DNA of 64,000 nt from Rudaea sp. Lineage in GTDB: Bacteria; Pseudomonadota; Gammaproteobacteria; Xanthomonadales; Rhodanobacteraceae. The position numbers were made by a program, and so were the translations under genes. The stretch spans positions 62,001-126,000 of the forward strand of contig JARLJU010000089.1 of NCBI GenBank assembly GCA_031291055.1, read 5' to 3'. The notes beneath the pieces were generated by a model. The model saw only the letters and a list, made by a program, of their open reading frames with translations, did no database searches and was not told the origin of the DNA. Below, piece after piece: positions 37,372 through 47,261 of this stretch; position 1 is the first letter of the stretch; each line of letters starts with the position of its first letter.

Positions 37372-37423
37372 AAGGCAGAGGCCCCGCGAAATCGGGTATC
37401 GTTGCAATGTCATCCTCGCCACG

Positions 37424-38176
37424 ATGCCCACAATGACGACACGAAGCTTGTTCATTTTGTTCGTTGCGATCACCGTTTTTGGCGCGGGCTGTTCGGGAGG
37501 AACCGCGCCACCGTCGTCGATCGATGTGGCGGCGGCTGCGAAGAGTGCGCTTGACGCGAAGGCGGACAACGAACTCAAACTTTACGAGCAGATGCGCTCC
37601 GGCGGAAGCTGGGATCTGGCCATTTCCCTGGGCGACGAATTGCTGAAGAAGTATCCGGGCACGGCCGCTGCGGCGCAGGTGCAGAAAACCATTGCCGACG
37701 TGCGCGCGAAGGCGGCAAGCCAGCTCGAAGCGCGCCGGCTCGCCCGGCTGTGGGCTTATAACGCCGTGTCCGAGGGCAACGGTACCCAATACACGGCGGC
37801 GCTCGCCAGCAGGCAGCCGCTCAAGGCTGCGGATGCCAAGAAGGCCGCCCGCGTCCGCCTGATCCTGCGCCAGCATCCGCAGTGGGGTCAAAGCGTGTAT
37901 CTGCTGCTCGACAATGCGACTTTCGATTGCCGCAACGGCTGCGCGACCCTGTCCGTACGTTTCGACGAGGCAAAGGCCGAACGCATGAAAGCGACGATTC
38001 CGCCCGGCGGCGAGCCGGCCCTGTTCATCGACGACGACAGGGGCTTTATCGCCAAAATGCAGGATGCCAAGGCCGTGTCGATCGACGTGACGGTCAAGGG
38101 TGTGGGCGACGAAACCGTCGAGTTTGAAGTCGGCGGTTACGATGCGTCGAAGCTGCCGAACAAGCCGAAGAAATAA
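37424..38176 (+). CDS. Putative lipoprotein of unknown function
   Basis: This 250-residue protein has a lipoprotein signal with lipobox FGAGC (Cys near residue 23). A helical region follows (AKSALDAKADNELKLYEQMR, SLGDELLKKYPGTAAAAQVQK) that resembles a single TPR-like unit, and then a beta-rich C-terminal domain with VYLLLDNATFDCRNGCATLSVRFDE and a Lys-rich end. Function is not recognised. Either the ATG at 37424 or the one at 37433 could start it. It follows the DUF4124-like gene after 52 bp and may form an operon with it. Confidence 0.72.
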   Translation: MPTMTTRSLFILFVAITVFGAGCSGGTAPPSSIDVAAAAKSALDAKADNELKLYEQMRSGGSWDLAISLGDELLKKYPGTAAAAQVQKTIADVRAKAASQLEARRLARLWAYNAVSEGNGTQYTAALASRQPLKAADAKKAARVRLILRQHPQWGQSVYLLLDNATFDCRNGCATLSVRFDEAKAERMKATIPPGGEPALFIDDDRGFIAKMQDAKAVSIDVTVKGVGDETVEFEVGGYDASKLPNKPKK

Positions 38177-38196
38177 CCGGCGAGAGAAGTACTCGC

Positions 38197-38853
38197 TCAG
38201 CGCTTGCGCGCAAGCATCACGCCGTCGCCGATCGTCAGCAGGGTGGCCTCAACGCGCGCATCGGCGAGGATACGGTCGTTGAGCGCGCGGATCGCGCCCG
38301 TGTCTGGGTCATGCTGGCTGGCATCGGCCACGCGGCCGGACCACAGCATGTTGTCGAGCGCGACGAGGCCGCCGGCGCGCAGCAGTTTCAGGCAGGCTTC
38401 GTAGTAGCCTGCGTAGCCGGTCTTGTCGGCGTCGATGAAGGCAAAATCGTAATGACCGGCGCCACCGTCCGCGAGCAGGTCGCGCAGGGTGTCGTCGGCC
38501 GGCGCCAGGCGCAGATCGATGCGCGTGCCGACGCCGCCTTCGTTCCAATAGCGACGCGCGATGGCCGTCCATTCCGCACTGATGTCGCAGCACACGAGTT
38601 TGCCGTCGGGCGGCAAAGCCGCTGCCACGGCCAGCGCGCTGTAGCCGGTGAATGTGCCGATTTCGATGCAGCGCCGGGCGTCGATGCTGCGCACGAGCAA
38701 CGCCAGAAACGCCGCCTCGTCGGGGCCGATCTGCATTCCTGCCTGTGGCAGGGCAGATGTTTCCGCGCGCAGACGGCCGGCCACGGCGCTTTCACGCGTG
38801 TGTGCCCAGACGTAGTCCTCGATATCCGCGGACGTGACGTAGCGACGATTCAT
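38197..38853 (-). CDS. SAM-dependent O-methyltransferase (caffeoyl-CoA OMT-like)
   Basis: This 218-residue enzyme has the SAM-binding motif IEIGTFTGYSALAVAAALP, then VCCDISAEWTAIARRYW. The metal-site segment is FAFIDADKTGYAGYYE, and GGLVALDNMLWSGRV follows; this pattern defines the cation-dependent class I O-methyltransferases (family 3). The acceptor is unknown. It is convergent with the lipoprotein gene and divergent from the peroxiredoxin gene. The frame upstream to 38880 adds an unconserved segment and is rejected. Confidence 0.9.
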   Translation of the reverse strand: MNRRYVTSADIEDYVWAHTRESAVAGRLRAETSALPQAGMQIGPDEAAFLALLVRSIDARRCIEIGTFTGYSALAVAAALPPDGKLVCCDISAEWTAIARRYWNEGGVGTRIDLRLAPADDTLRDLLADGGAGHYDFAFIDADKTGYAGYYEACLKLLRAGGLVALDNMLWSGRVADASQHDPDTGAIRALNDRILADARVEATLLTIGDGVMLARKR

Positions 38854-39068
38854 GGCTGGTCTCCGATCCTCTGGCCACACCTAGACTAGTCGCAATCGAC
38901 CACGTTGTGCAGGGTGATGCAAGATCCGGCGCCGCGCTCCGGTCGAATGGGCACTGTCGCCGCAATACGCTCCCGGATTTGACCAGGCGTATGCTGCGGT
39001 TACTCCAATCCTGCCGGCGCTTGCGACTCGTGCGGTCTGCAAGCGTCCACTTTCTGCGAGGTGAACCC

Positions 39069-39617
39069 ATGCGTCGTTTGCTCATGCTGCTCTCAATGCT
39101 CGCGCTGCTGATTCCGGCAGCCTTCCTGCAGGCCGCGGAAGAAACCGCGACGGCTCCCCAGGATGGCCAGGCCGCGCCCGATTTCAAGTTGCAGGACCAG
39201 AAAGGCCAGTGGCACACGCTCGCCCAGTATCGCGGGCACTGGGTCGTTTTGTACTTTTACCCCAAGGACGATACGCCGGGCTGCACCACCGAAGTGTGTA
39301 CTTTCCGCGATGACGTGCTCAAGCTGCACAAGGCCGGTGCCGAAGTTCTCGGAGTGAGTCTCGACGATGTGGATTCCCACGCCAAATTTGCCGAGAAATA
39401 CCACGTGCCGTTTCCGCTGCTGGCCGACAGCGGCAAATCAACCGCCACGGATTATGGCGTATTGGCGACGCATCTCAACTTCACCTATGCGCGCCGCGAA
39501 ACCTTCCTCGTGGACCCGCAGGGCAAGATCGCCAAGCACTACAAGGATGTCGACCCGAAGGAAAATTCAGGGCAGGTGCTTGCTGATCTGGCGACGCTGA
39601 AGCAGGCGCACGGTTGA
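39069..39617 (+). CDS. Exported peroxiredoxin, BCP/PrxQ type
   Basis: This 182-residue protein has a signal peptide (MRRLLMLLSMLALLIPAAFLQAAE). A PrxQ domain follows with FYPKDDTPGCTTEVCTFRDD, in which the peroxidatic Cys and the resolving Cys are five residues apart. It reduces peroxides, here in the periplasm because of the signal; E. coli Bcp is cytosolic. GAGGTG precedes the ATG. A bidirectional terminator lies immediately downstream, shared with the convergent csbD gene. Confidence 0.9.
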   Translation: MRRLLMLLSMLALLIPAAFLQAAEETATAPQDGQAAPDFKLQDQKGQWHTLAQYRGHWVVLYFYPKDDTPGCTTEVCTFRDDVLKLHKAGAEVLGVSLDDVDSHAKFAEKYHVPFPLLADSGKSTATDYGVLATHLNFTYARRETFLVDPQGKIAKHYKDVDPKENSGQVLADLATLKQAHG

Positions 39618-39647
39618 TGCGGCGCTAAAAAACCAGCAACGGTAAAC

Positions 39648-39673
39648 AAACGGGCCGCATGAACGGCCCGTTT
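39648..39673. terminator. Bidirectional terminator between prxQ-type gene and CsbD gene
   Basis: AAACGGGCCG-CATGAA-CGGCCCGTTT is a perfect 10-bp stem with A-rich and T-rich ends, so it can stop transcripts from both convergent genes. Confidence 0.75.
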
Positions 39674-39700
39674 GCTGTCGCGCCTGTGTACGCGGATCGG

Positions 39701-39913
39701 TCAGGCTGCTTTTTTCTGCAGCCCGCGTTCGAATTCGCGGATCTCGCGTTCGGCCTGGTCCTTTTGCCAGCCATAGCGTTCCTGCAATCTGCCGACCAGA
39801 TATTGATGATTGCCGTCGGCGCGGCCAAGATCGTCGTCGGTGAGTTTGCCCCATTTCGCCTTGATCGAGCCTTTCAGCTGCGTCCACTTGCCCTGGATGA
39901 TGTCTTGATTCAT
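39701..39913 (-). CDS. CsbD-family stress protein, copy 2
   Basis: This 70-residue paralogue of the protein at 29332-29532 shares [29 protein letters not shown]. It differs in a longer, basic C-terminus ([11 protein letters not shown]). GGAGAACTC precedes the ATG at 39913, so the frame extension to 40000 is not used. This is one of two CsbD genes in the window. It stands alone, with an AT-rich candidate promoter about 170 bp upstream. Confidence 0.88.
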   Translation of the reverse strand: MNQDIIQGKWTQLKGSIKAKWGKLTDDDLGRADGNHQYLVGRLQERYGWQKDQAEREIREFERGLQKKAA

Positions 39914-40066
39914 CTGAGTTCTCCATAGTTCCGTGTGGGGTGCATGCGCGGGTGTTGTCGCGGATGCCGCACGAAGGTTACGCGACGTCGGTAAAATCAC
40001 GCTTAGATCGATGTTAACCGAGGGTTACCGATAGCAGGCGTTGGCAGCCATTCAGTTTGAACAAGT

Positions 40067-40108
40067 AAACAAATATATAATTATACATGAAGTTTGTTTT
40101 GGGAAAAC
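40067..40108 (-). promoter_or_regulatory. AT-rich island with a consensus -10, candidate csbD promoter
   Basis: On the minus strand, bases 40085-40080 read TATAAT, a perfect -10, inside an AT-rich stretch flanked by an inverted repeat (AAACAAA at 40067-40073 and TTTGTTT at 40093-40099). The -35 is weak. It would give a leader of roughly 165 nt to the CsbD gene. It could instead be the transcript end of the DUF1501 gene. Confidence 0.3.
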
Positions 40109-40144
40109 GGTCGTCGACGCATTGCCAGCAAGCGTGCCGGCGCG

Positions 40145-41332
40145 TCAGACCAGGCGCAAATCCGTCGCTTTGGATTTCGGGAACACGCGATCGAGCTGGT
40201 CTGCATTCAGGCCCCACAGGCGCGCATAAAGACCGCCCAACAGCGATCGATAGTTGTTGACTACCGGGTAGTCGCGATTTTGCAGCAATGTGGATTGCTG
40301 CACCTTGACTTGCTCGCCCGCAATGCGACCGCCGCTGATTCCGCCCCCAAGTATCCAGTGCACCGAGCCGTGCCCATGGTCGGTGCCCTTGTTGCCGTTT
40401 TCGCGGAAGGTGCGGCCGAATTCGGATACGACGACGACCACGGTATTTTCCCAGTCGTCGCCCAGTTCGCGCGCGAACGCGGCAAGCCCGCTGCCGAGAT
40501 TTTCCAGGTTGTTCGCGAGTTGACCCTGCGCGCCGCCTTCGTTGACGTGACTGTCCCAGCCGCCGATGTCGACGAAGCCCAAGCGGTATTGATCGCGCAT
40601 CAAGCGCGCGATGTGCGCAGCTTCGGTGGCGAAGCCGCGTGCATTCACCGCGCCGCGATTGGCCTTCTGCATTTCGTCATCGAACTCCTGCGCGACCTGC
40701 TGGCGCAGCTCCAGGCCGTCGGCGACCGCCGATTGCAGATGGCTGCCTTGGTACATGCCGGTGAGAATTGCCGCCTGGCGTGCGTCGAATGCGGGCTTGC
40801 CGACGGCGCGCAACGAGATGTTGGGGATGTCACCGCCACCCTGGAAGGTCAGCGGCAATGCATCGGTAAAGGCAATCGGCGCGGCGCGACCGTTCAGGGT
40901 TGAGGCCAGCCGCGCGAGGAATCCCGAGCGTGAGTCGCGCCGATCTCCGGGCTGGCCGCGTTCGATGTTGTCCTGGGTCTCGAAATGGCTGCGCGAGAGA
41001 TCGTCGGTGCCGGCAAAGGGTACAAAGGCAATTTCTTTATTTTTGTACATCGGGCCGATGGAGTCGCGCAGTGCGGGTGCCAGCGCCCAGTCCGCATCCA
41101 AAGCCAGAGCTCCGCCGACTGCCGCCGGATCGGGGCGGGCAACGGCGATATTCGGTCGCGACTCGTAGTAGAACTCGCTCGAGTAGGGCACGAGCGCGTT
41201 CGCGCAGTCGTAACCGCCGCGCAGGAATACCAGCAGGAAACGCGGGGATGTCGGCGCCACTGCAAACACACGCCCGCCGATGGCAAGGGCGGGAACGGCG
41301 GCGAGCGAGGCGATGAATTGGCGGCGTAGCAT
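40145..41332 (-). CDS. DUF1501 protein with Tat-type signal
   Basis: This 395-residue protein begins MLRRQFIASLAAVPALAIGG, a twin-arginine-type signal. It has the family landmarks FLLVFLRGGYDCANALVPY, FVDIGGWDSHVNEGGAQGQ and VVVVVSEFGRTFRENGNKGTDHGHG, the last holding likely metal-binding His/Asp residues of the sulfatase-like alkaline phosphatase fold. Function is unknown. It lies 25 bp after the DUF1800 gene; these two families nearly always occur as a pair and are thought to work together in the periplasm. Confidence 0.9.
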   Translation of the reverse strand: MLRRQFIASLAAVPALAIGGRVFAVAPTSPRFLLVFLRGGYDCANALVPYSSEFYYESRPNIAVARPDPAAVGGALALDADWALAPALRDSIGPMYKNKEIAFVPFAGTDDLSRSHFETQDNIERGQPGDRRDSRSGFLARLASTLNGRAAPIAFTDALPLTFQGGGDIPNISLRAVGKPAFDARQAAILTGMYQGSHLQSAVADGLELRQQVAQEFDDEMQKANRGAVNARGFATEAAHIARLMRDQYRLGFVDIGGWDSHVNEGGAQGQLANNLENLGSGLAAFARELGDDWENTVVVVVSEFGRTFRENGNKGTDHGHGSVHWILGGGISGGRIAGEQVKVQQSTLLQNRDYPVVNNYRSLLGGLYARLWGLNADQLDRVFPKSKATDLRLV

Positions 41333-41357
41333 GCGATTTCCCTGCTCTGAGTGATCT

Positions 41358-42917
41358 TCAGCGGTAGTTGAATTCGGGCGAGGCCAGCAGGAAGGTGTTG
41401 CTTTCCAGTGGCGAAGTGGCCTCGGTCAGCGCGACCAATGTTGTCTTTGACAGGTACGGAGCGATGCCTTCGACATACAGTCGGTTTGAAGCGCTCGCAA
41501 AATCCGGCATTGCCGGCGGCGAGCCGTCGATGGGAGCGAGCAGGTTGCCGCGCGCGATCGAGCGCGCGATCTCGAAACGGCGGCTGAGCTGGCCGGAGCT
41601 GGCCCACGCATTTTCCACCAGTGGATATCCGTCGGGGCTCTGGTGTCCGAACGGCGCTTCGCGCTGGCCGTTGAGCCAGTTGGCCAACGGTTGCGCATTG
41701 CTGACTGTCCTGCCGTCATAGGCTAGACGTACCGAAGAGACGACGTAGTGCATCGGGTCCTTGAATTTCGTGCCCAGAGATGCATCGAATTCGCGCGACT
41801 CGAACAAGGTGCGCAGCACCGCGGCGATGTCGCCGTCGCTGTGCTGGAACGTGTGCGCCATCGCTTCCACCAGTTTCGTCGGCGGTTCGTCGGCGACAAA
41901 ATATTCGGCAAGCTGGCGCGAGATGAAGCGTGCGCAGGCCGGCTGTTTCACGAGCAGGTCGACCGCCTGTTCGACTTCGGCAAAGCCCTGGCCGCGGATC
42001 GTGTGGCCGAGGAGGGTCTTGTCGCCGAAATCGTGGCGCGCCGGGTAGAACGCAAATGCGCCATCGCGTATGGCCCCGCGTTGTCCCTGTGGGCGAAATC
42101 GTGGCATGTCGGGTTTCAGCGCGATGCCGACGCCGGTCAGCACGCGCGCAAGTTCCTGCACATCCTGCTGGGTGTAGCCGCCATCGACGCCGAGCGTATG
42201 CAATTCCATCAGCTCGCGCGCGTAGTTCTCGTTGATATGGCCGGCAGCGTTTTGCGCATTGTCCAGATATTGCAGCATGGCCGGATGCCTGAGCGTGGCC
42301 ATCAACAGGTCGCGGAAATGCCCGAGCGCATGCGGCCGGATCGCGTGTTCCTCGTAGTCGGCCGCGAGCCAGCGGATCGCGCCCTTGCGCGCGAACACGC
42401 TGAAGTGATTGAGCCAGAACCAGCTCATCTGTTCCTTCAGCTGCGCGGGCGAGTAGGTCGCACGCAGCAATTGCCGCTGCACGGTTTCGTCCAGATAGTG
42501 GTCGCCAAGCGTGTTGCGCTGCTTGCGCAGTTGCGCCAGATCGGCACCATCCATGCTCTTCATGCGCTCGCGTTCGGCAACTTCGTCGGCGATGAGTTGC
42601 GGCGGCGACAGGCGCGTGATGTCGAAAGCGTCGATCCGCGCTTGGACAGGCGCAGGCAAGGCATCGGTCTTGGCCGCCAGTTGCTCATCCAGGAAGGCGC
42701 GCCTGCCGAGTTGGTGGAAACGTTGCACCGTCGCGGAATCCAGGCCGTAGGTGATGCGCTCCAGCCACAGTGCGTCGCTGCGGCCCAGCACGGCATCGTC
42801 GGCGTGCGCGCCTGCAATCGTGCAAATCAGCAGACAAATGCCGGCGATAAGCGACGGGCACGGACGGCGGCCGGCGCGAAACAGGCGCGGCGAGTGCTTC
42901 GACGACGAAAAAGGCAT
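41358..42917 (-). CDS. DUF1800 protein (partner of DUF1501)
   Basis: This 519-residue exported protein has a signal peptide at residues 20-42 (PSLIAGICLLICTIAGAHADD). Family landmarks are RITYGLDSATVQRFHQLG, MSWFWLNHFSVF, ENYARELMELHTLGVDGGYTQQDVQELAR and FISRQLAEYFV, each found in DUF1800 proteins. The biochemical role is unknown. The ATG at 42917 precedes the signal peptide; the frame is open to 43493 across the convergent-direction GlcF-like gene and is not real there. It lies upstream of the DUF1501 gene in the same operon. Confidence 0.9.
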   Translation of the reverse strand: MPFSSSKHSPRLFRAGRRPCPSLIAGICLLICTIAGAHADDAVLGRSDALWLERITYGLDSATVQRFHQLGRRAFLDEQLAAKTDALPAPVQARIDAFDITRLSPPQLIADEVAERERMKSMDGADLAQLRKQRNTLGDHYLDETVQRQLLRATYSPAQLKEQMSWFWLNHFSVFARKGAIRWLAADYEEHAIRPHALGHFRDLLMATLRHPAMLQYLDNAQNAAGHINENYARELMELHTLGVDGGYTQQDVQELARVLTGVGIALKPDMPRFRPQGQRGAIRDGAFAFYPARHDFGDKTLLGHTIRGQGFAEVEQAVDLLVKQPACARFISRQLAEYFVADEPPTKLVEAMAHTFQHSDGDIAAVLRTLFESREFDASLGTKFKDPMHYVVSSVRLAYDGRTVSNAQPLANWLNGQREAPFGHQSPDGYPLVENAWASSGQLSRRFEIARSIARGNLLAPIDGSPPAMPDFASASNRLYVEGIAPYLSKTTLVALTEATSPLESNTFLLASPEFNYR

Positions 42918-42983
42918 GGTGGCAGAGGTGGCGTGGCTACGGGAGACACTGGACAATAACGGGCGAGGCGGCAAAGCGATGAC

Positions 42984-44243
42984 ATGATCATGCAGCAGGC
43001 GGCAACGCCAATGAACCGGCAACCGGTCGGCAGCGACGCGCGCTCGCACCTGGCTGCGCTGGCCGACCAGTGTGTCAAATGCGGCCTGTGTCAGCCGGTA
43101 TGTCCGACCTACCGCATCGGCCGCAGCGAGGCCGAGTCTCCGCGTGGGCGCATCGCCTTCGCGCAGGCTCTGGCGGGTGGTCGGCTCGCGGCGACGCCAT
43201 CGCTGATCGCGCACCTGGATCATTGCCTGGCTTGCCTGGGCTGCGAACGCGTATGTCCCTCGCAGGTGCGCTACGGCGAACTGATCGTTGGCACACGCGC
43301 GCTGTTGCGGGAATCGCGGCGGCCCGCGCGGTTCGAGCGCTGGTTGCACGCACTGCTGCTGCGTCCGCGCTGGCTGCGCGCAGCGCTGCTCATTGCGAAT
43401 TTCTCCGTCGTGCGAAGTTGCATGCAAAGCAGCATCGCACAGGCTGCGCTCCGGCCATTCGGACTCGATCGGGTCGCGCGCGAGCTGCCGCACGCATCGC
43501 CCGCCGGATCAGTGCCCGAATCCCGGCGGCCGACGTCGCCGCGCGGAAGGGTCGGGCTTTTTCTCGGCTGCGTTGCCGCGACGGTCGAGCGCGATGTACA
43601 TGCGGGTGCGATGCGGCTGCTGCAAGCACTCGGGTACGAGGTCGTCGTGCCGCCGGGACAGGGTTGTTGCGGCGCTCTAGCGCTGCATGCGGGAGACATC
43701 GGAGGTGCCGATGCCGCGGCCGCACCGACGCGGCGGGCCTTTGCCGATGCCGGAGTCGATACCCTACTGGTGTCGGCCTCGGGATGTTTCGCCACCTTGC
43801 GCGACACCGTGTTTGCCGGCACGCAGATCCGCGTGCGCGATATCCACGAATTCATCGATGATGATGCGCATCGCGGCGAGCTGAAATTCCGCGCGCTGGA
43901 CTGCCGCGTCGCCCTGCACACGCCCTGCACGCAGACGAATGTCGCGCGCGCGGGCGATGCCGTCCGCCGCCTGCTGCAAAAGATTCCACAAGTGGAAATT
44001 GTGGATCTGCCCGCCGAGCCCGGCTGTTGCGGTGCCGCCGGCGATTATTTTCTGCGTCACGCCGAAATCGCCGATGCGTTGCGCGCGGAGAAAGTCGATC
44101 AGGTTGAGGTGCAGACACCTGATGTGCTCGTCACGAGCAACGTCGGCTGCCGCGTCTTCCTCGACAACGGCCTGCGCCAGCGCGGCAAGCGCCTGCCGGT
44201 GACGCATGCGGTTGCCTTGCTCGCGCAACAGCTGGACAATTGA
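42984..44243 (+). CDS. GlcF-like (Fe-S)-binding protein with CCG domains
   Basis: This 419-residue protein has two 4Fe-4S sites (CVKCGLCQPVCP at about 31-42 and CLACLGCERVCP at about 82-93). Two CCG cysteine-rich domains follow (GCCGALALHAGD and GCCGAAGDYF). This is the layout of the glycolate oxidase iron-sulfur subunit GlcF and related heterodisulfide-reductase-type subunits that pass electrons to quinone. GlcD/GlcE genes are not in the window. The start at 42984 (MIMQQ) or at 43011 (MNRQPV) fits; both precede the first cluster. The downstream coq7 gene starts 3 bp after its stop, so they are co-transcribed. Confidence 0.87.
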   Translation: MIMQQAATPMNRQPVGSDARSHLAALADQCVKCGLCQPVCPTYRIGRSEAESPRGRIAFAQALAGGRLAATPSLIAHLDHCLACLGCERVCPSQVRYGELIVGTRALLRESRRPARFERWLHALLLRPRWLRAALLIANFSVVRSCMQSSIAQAALRPFGLDRVARELPHASPAGSVPESRRPTSPRGRVGLFLGCVAATVERDVHAGAMRLLQALGYEVVVPPGQGCCGALALHAGDIGGADAAAAPTRRAFADAGVDTLLVSASGCFATLRDTVFAGTQIRVRDIHEFIDDDAHRGELKFRALDCRVALHTPCTQTNVARAGDAVRRLLQKIPQVEIVDLPAEPGCCGAAGDYFLRHAEIADALRAEKVDQVEVQTPDVLVTSNVGCRVFLDNGLRQRGKRLPVTHAVALLAQQLDN

Positions 44244-44246
44244 GCC

Positions 44247-44891
44247 ATGTTCAGCCGCCGAATTTCTGCTTTCGACCGCGCCCTGATCGAGATCGAACGT
44301 GCGCTGTCCACGTCGTTTGGGGCTGCACCTGAACAGACGCGGCCGTCGCCCGCGGCGGGCCTAGCCGAGGCCACGCTTGACGAGACCGAGCGCCGTCACG
44401 CCGCCGGACTCATGCGCGTCAACCACACCGGCGAAGTCTGCGCACAGGCCCTGTACTCCGGCCAGGCCGCGGTCGCGCGCGATGCGGGCACGCGCGCGCA
44501 GCTGCTCGCCGCCGCGGCCGAGGAAACCGATCACCTGGCCTGGTGCGGCGAGCGCCTTGACGCGCTGTCCAGCCGGCCGAGCCTGCTCAATCCGGTGTGG
44601 TACGCGGGCAGCTTTGCGCTAGGCGCGCTGGCGGCCTTGGCCAACGATCGCGTGAGTCTGGGCTTCGTAGTCGAGACCGAACGCCAGGTCGAGGCGCACC
44701 TGGGCGAGCATCTGGAAAAACTGCCGCAGGCCGACGCATGCAGCCTCGCCGTCGTCGCCCAGATGCAGGCCGACGAGGCGCGCCACGGCAAGATGGCGCG
44801 GGCCGCCGGAGGAGTCGACCTGCCGCCGCCGATACCGATGCTGATGCGCGTGGCGTCGGCCGTGATGAAGACGGTCGCCTATCGGCTGTAG
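44247..44891 (+). CDS. coq7: 2-polyprenyl-3-methyl-6-methoxy-1,4-benzoquinone monooxygenase
   Basis: This 214-residue di-iron hydroxylase is of the Coq7/CAT5 type and inserts the last hydroxyl in ubiquinone synthesis. Di-iron ligand motifs are [24 protein letters not shown] and [11 protein letters not shown] helical segment ([14 protein letters not shown]) probably docks to the inner membrane. In Xanthomonas-like bacteria this enzyme replaces UbiF. The preceding GlcF-like gene ends three bases upstream. Beyond its stop the next gene is on the opposite strand. Confidence 0.92.
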   Translation: MFSRRISAFDRALIEIERALSTSFGAAPEQTRPSPAAGLAEATLDETERRHAAGLMRVNHTGEVCAQALYSGQAAVARDAGTRAQLLAAAAEETDHLAWCGERLDALSSRPSLLNPVWYAGSFALGALAALANDRVSLGFVVETERQVEAHLGEHLEKLPQADACSLAVVAQMQADEARHGKMARAAGGVDLPPPIPMLMRVASAVMKTVAYRL

Positions 44892-45006
44892 TGCAAAGCG
44901 CGAGGCTGCAACCGGCCTTGGCGCGTTTTCCCACTCGACATCCCTGTCTCGCCATTCGTGCGCCGCACGCGACGCGCCTCAACGCATCGCGTAGGCGCGG
45001 CGCGCT

Positions 45007-47112
45007 CTACCACATGATCACGCGCTGATCCGGCGCGCGATACATCTTGTCGCCTTCCTTGATGTCGAATGCCTGGTAGAAGCCGGGCTGGTTGACCACG
45101 GTACCGTTGGCGCGGAACTGCGGCGGCGAGTGCGGGTCGGTCTTGATCCGCTGGATCGCGAAATTGTCGCGATACTTGCCGCGCCAAACCTGGGCGAAAC
45201 CAAGATACAGGCGTTGCTCGCCGCTGAAGCCGTCGATGACCGGCGCGGGTTTTGCCGCGGTCGCGATCTTGTAGGCCTTGTAGGCGATTGCCAGACCGGA
45301 ATTGTCGGCGATGTTCTCACCGAGCGTGAGTTGGCCGTTGACGTGATAGCCCGGCGGTGCCTCGAAGGCATTGTATTCGTCGACCAGGGCCTTGGTCTTG
45401 GCGGCGAATTTCTCGTGATCGTCCTTGGTCCACCAGTCGCGCAAGTTGCCGTCGCCGTCGTATTGCGCGCCCTGATCGTCGAAGCCGTGCGAGATCTCGT
45501 GCCCGATCACCGCGCCGATCGCGCCGTAGTTCACCGCATCGTCGGCCTTGGCGTCGAAGAATGGCGGCTGCAGGATTGCGGCGGGGAATTCGATCGAGTT
45601 CATTTCCGGGTTGTATTCGGCGTTGATCGTCTGCGGCGTCATGCCCCATTCGCCGCGATCGATCGGCTGGCCGAGCTTGGCGATATTGCGCTCGTATTCG
45701 AATGTATTGCCGTGCTTGACGTTGCCGACCAGGTCATCCTTGGCGACCGTGAACTTCGAATAGTCGCGCCATGTGTCCGGATAGCCGATCTTCACCGCGA
45801 TCTTGGCGAGCTTGGCCTGCGCGGCCTGCTTGGTTTCCGGGCCCATCCAGTCGAGTGTATCGATGTCGGCCTTGAAGGCCGCCAGCAGGTTGTTGACCAG
45901 CGCTTCGACGCGCGCCTTGCTCTCCGGCGGGAAATTGCTGCCGACGTATACTTTTCCCAACGCCTCGCCCAGCTGCGCGCTGACGAGGCTGATGCCCTTT
46001 TTCCAGCGCGGCTGATCCTGCGGCGTGCCGTTCAGCGTAGTGCCGTTGAAGGCGAAGTTCTCGTCGACGAAAGGCTTGCTCAGGTAGCGCGCATAGTCGT
46101 TGAGTACGTGCCAGCGGAAGTATGCCTTCCACGTCGGCAGCGAAGTGTGGCCCAGAATCTTCGCGAACTGGGTCAGATAGGTCGGCTGGCCGACGATGAC
46201 GTAGTCAACCTTGTCGGCAATGTCTGCGGCTGCCAGATATGCCTTCCAGTCGAAGCCCGGCGCCAGCGTGCCGAGCTTGGCGATCTCGATCTTGTTGTAG
46301 GCCTTGACCGGGTCGCGCAGTTCGACCTTGGTCCATTGCGCCTTGGCCAGTTCGGTTTCCAGCGCAACGATGTCCTTGGCGTTCTTTGCCGCATCCTTGT
46401 CGCCGGCGAGGCTGAGCATCTTCTCGACGTGGGCCAGATAGGCAATGCGCATCTGCTTGAGCTTGGCGTCATCGTCCTTCAGGTAGTAATCGCGATCCGG
46501 CAGGCCGATGCCGCTCTGCTCGAAATCGATCACGTACTTAGTCGAATCCTTGTTGTCCTGGTGCACGAAGGACACGAACGGCAGGCTGGTGCCGGAAGGC
46601 CCGAACGATCCGGGCTGGCTGGTCCATTTGGTCAGATCGCCCATCAGCGCGGCGATGTCCTGCTTGTCCTTGAGCGCGTCGATGGCGGCAAAATCCTGCA
46701 TCAGCGGTTTGGCACCGAGTTCTTCGAGCCTGGCCTCGTCCATGTAGCTGTTGTAAAGATCGCCGATTTTCTGCTGGTCGGCGTCCGCGCCGGGCGCGGC
46801 CTTGGCGGCCTGATCGATGAGACTGCGCAACTGTTCCTGGGTTGCGTCGAAGACCTTGGTGAACGAACCGTAGCCGGGCTTGTCGGCCGGAATCTCGAAG
46901 GTATCGAGCCACTTGCCATTGACGTGACGATAGAAGTCGTCCTGCGCGCGCATGCCAGCGTCAACGTATTGCAGATCGATGCCGGAGGAAAGCGCCGGCG
47001 GCGTCGGTGCCGGTGCGGCGACGGGCGCGGCGGCCTGCTGGGGCGGCGCCTGCGATGGGGAACAGGCAGCGAGCAGAGTAGTGCAGGCCAGGGTGAGGGC
47101 AGTCCGTTTCAT
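45007..47112 (-). CDS. pepO: M13-family (neprilysin/PepO) zinc endopeptidase lipoprotein
   Basis: This 701-residue protein has a lipoprotein signal (MKRTALTLACTTLLAAC, lipobox LAAC, Cys17) and a Pro/Ala-rich linker. The M13 N-domain follows, and the zinc site is VIGHEISHGFDDQG near residue 535 with the third ligand in GENIADNSGLAIAYKAY. It should cut small peptides at the outer membrane or periplasm. The C-terminus reads PDQRVIMW, a variant of the usual CRVW end in which the Cys is absent. It is transcribed alone; the nearest neighbour is speD, 150 bp away on the same strand. Confidence 0.92.
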   Translation of the reverse strand: MKRTALTLACTTLLAACSPSQAPPQQAAAPVAAPAPTPPALSSGIDLQYVDAGMRAQDDFYRHVNGKWLDTFEIPADKPGYGSFTKVFDATQEQLRSLIDQAAKAAPGADADQQKIGDLYNSYMDEARLEELGAKPLMQDFAAIDALKDKQDIAALMGDLTKWTSQPGSFGPSGTSLPFVSFVHQDNKDSTKYVIDFEQSGIGLPDRDYYLKDDDAKLKQMRIAYLAHVEKMLSLAGDKDAAKNAKDIVALETELAKAQWTKVELRDPVKAYNKIEIAKLGTLAPGFDWKAYLAAADIADKVDYVIVGQPTYLTQFAKILGHTSLPTWKAYFRWHVLNDYARYLSKPFVDENFAFNGTTLNGTPQDQPRWKKGISLVSAQLGEALGKVYVGSNFPPESKARVEALVNNLLAAFKADIDTLDWMGPETKQAAQAKLAKIAVKIGYPDTWRDYSKFTVAKDDLVGNVKHGNTFEYERNIAKLGQPIDRGEWGMTPQTINAEYNPEMNSIEFPAAILQPPFFDAKADDAVNYGAIGAVIGHEISHGFDDQGAQYDGDGNLRDWWTKDDHEKFAAKTKALVDEYNAFEAPPGYHVNGQLTLGENIADNSGLAIAYKAYKIATAAKPAPVIDGFSGEQRLYLGFAQVWRGKYRDNFAIQRIKTDPHSPPQFRANGTVVNQPGFYQAFDIKEGDKMYRAPDQRVIMW

Positions 47113-47261
47113 GGGGTCTCCAGAATCAAAGGGCCGAAAAATACCTGCAGCACGCTAGCGGATGCGTGCGTGCCGGGCATGGGCCAGAGGTACCGGCGGG
47201 CAAGCTCCGGCGGATGTCATCAGGCGCGGATGTCGTCAGGCAATCCGTCGTCAGGCAATCG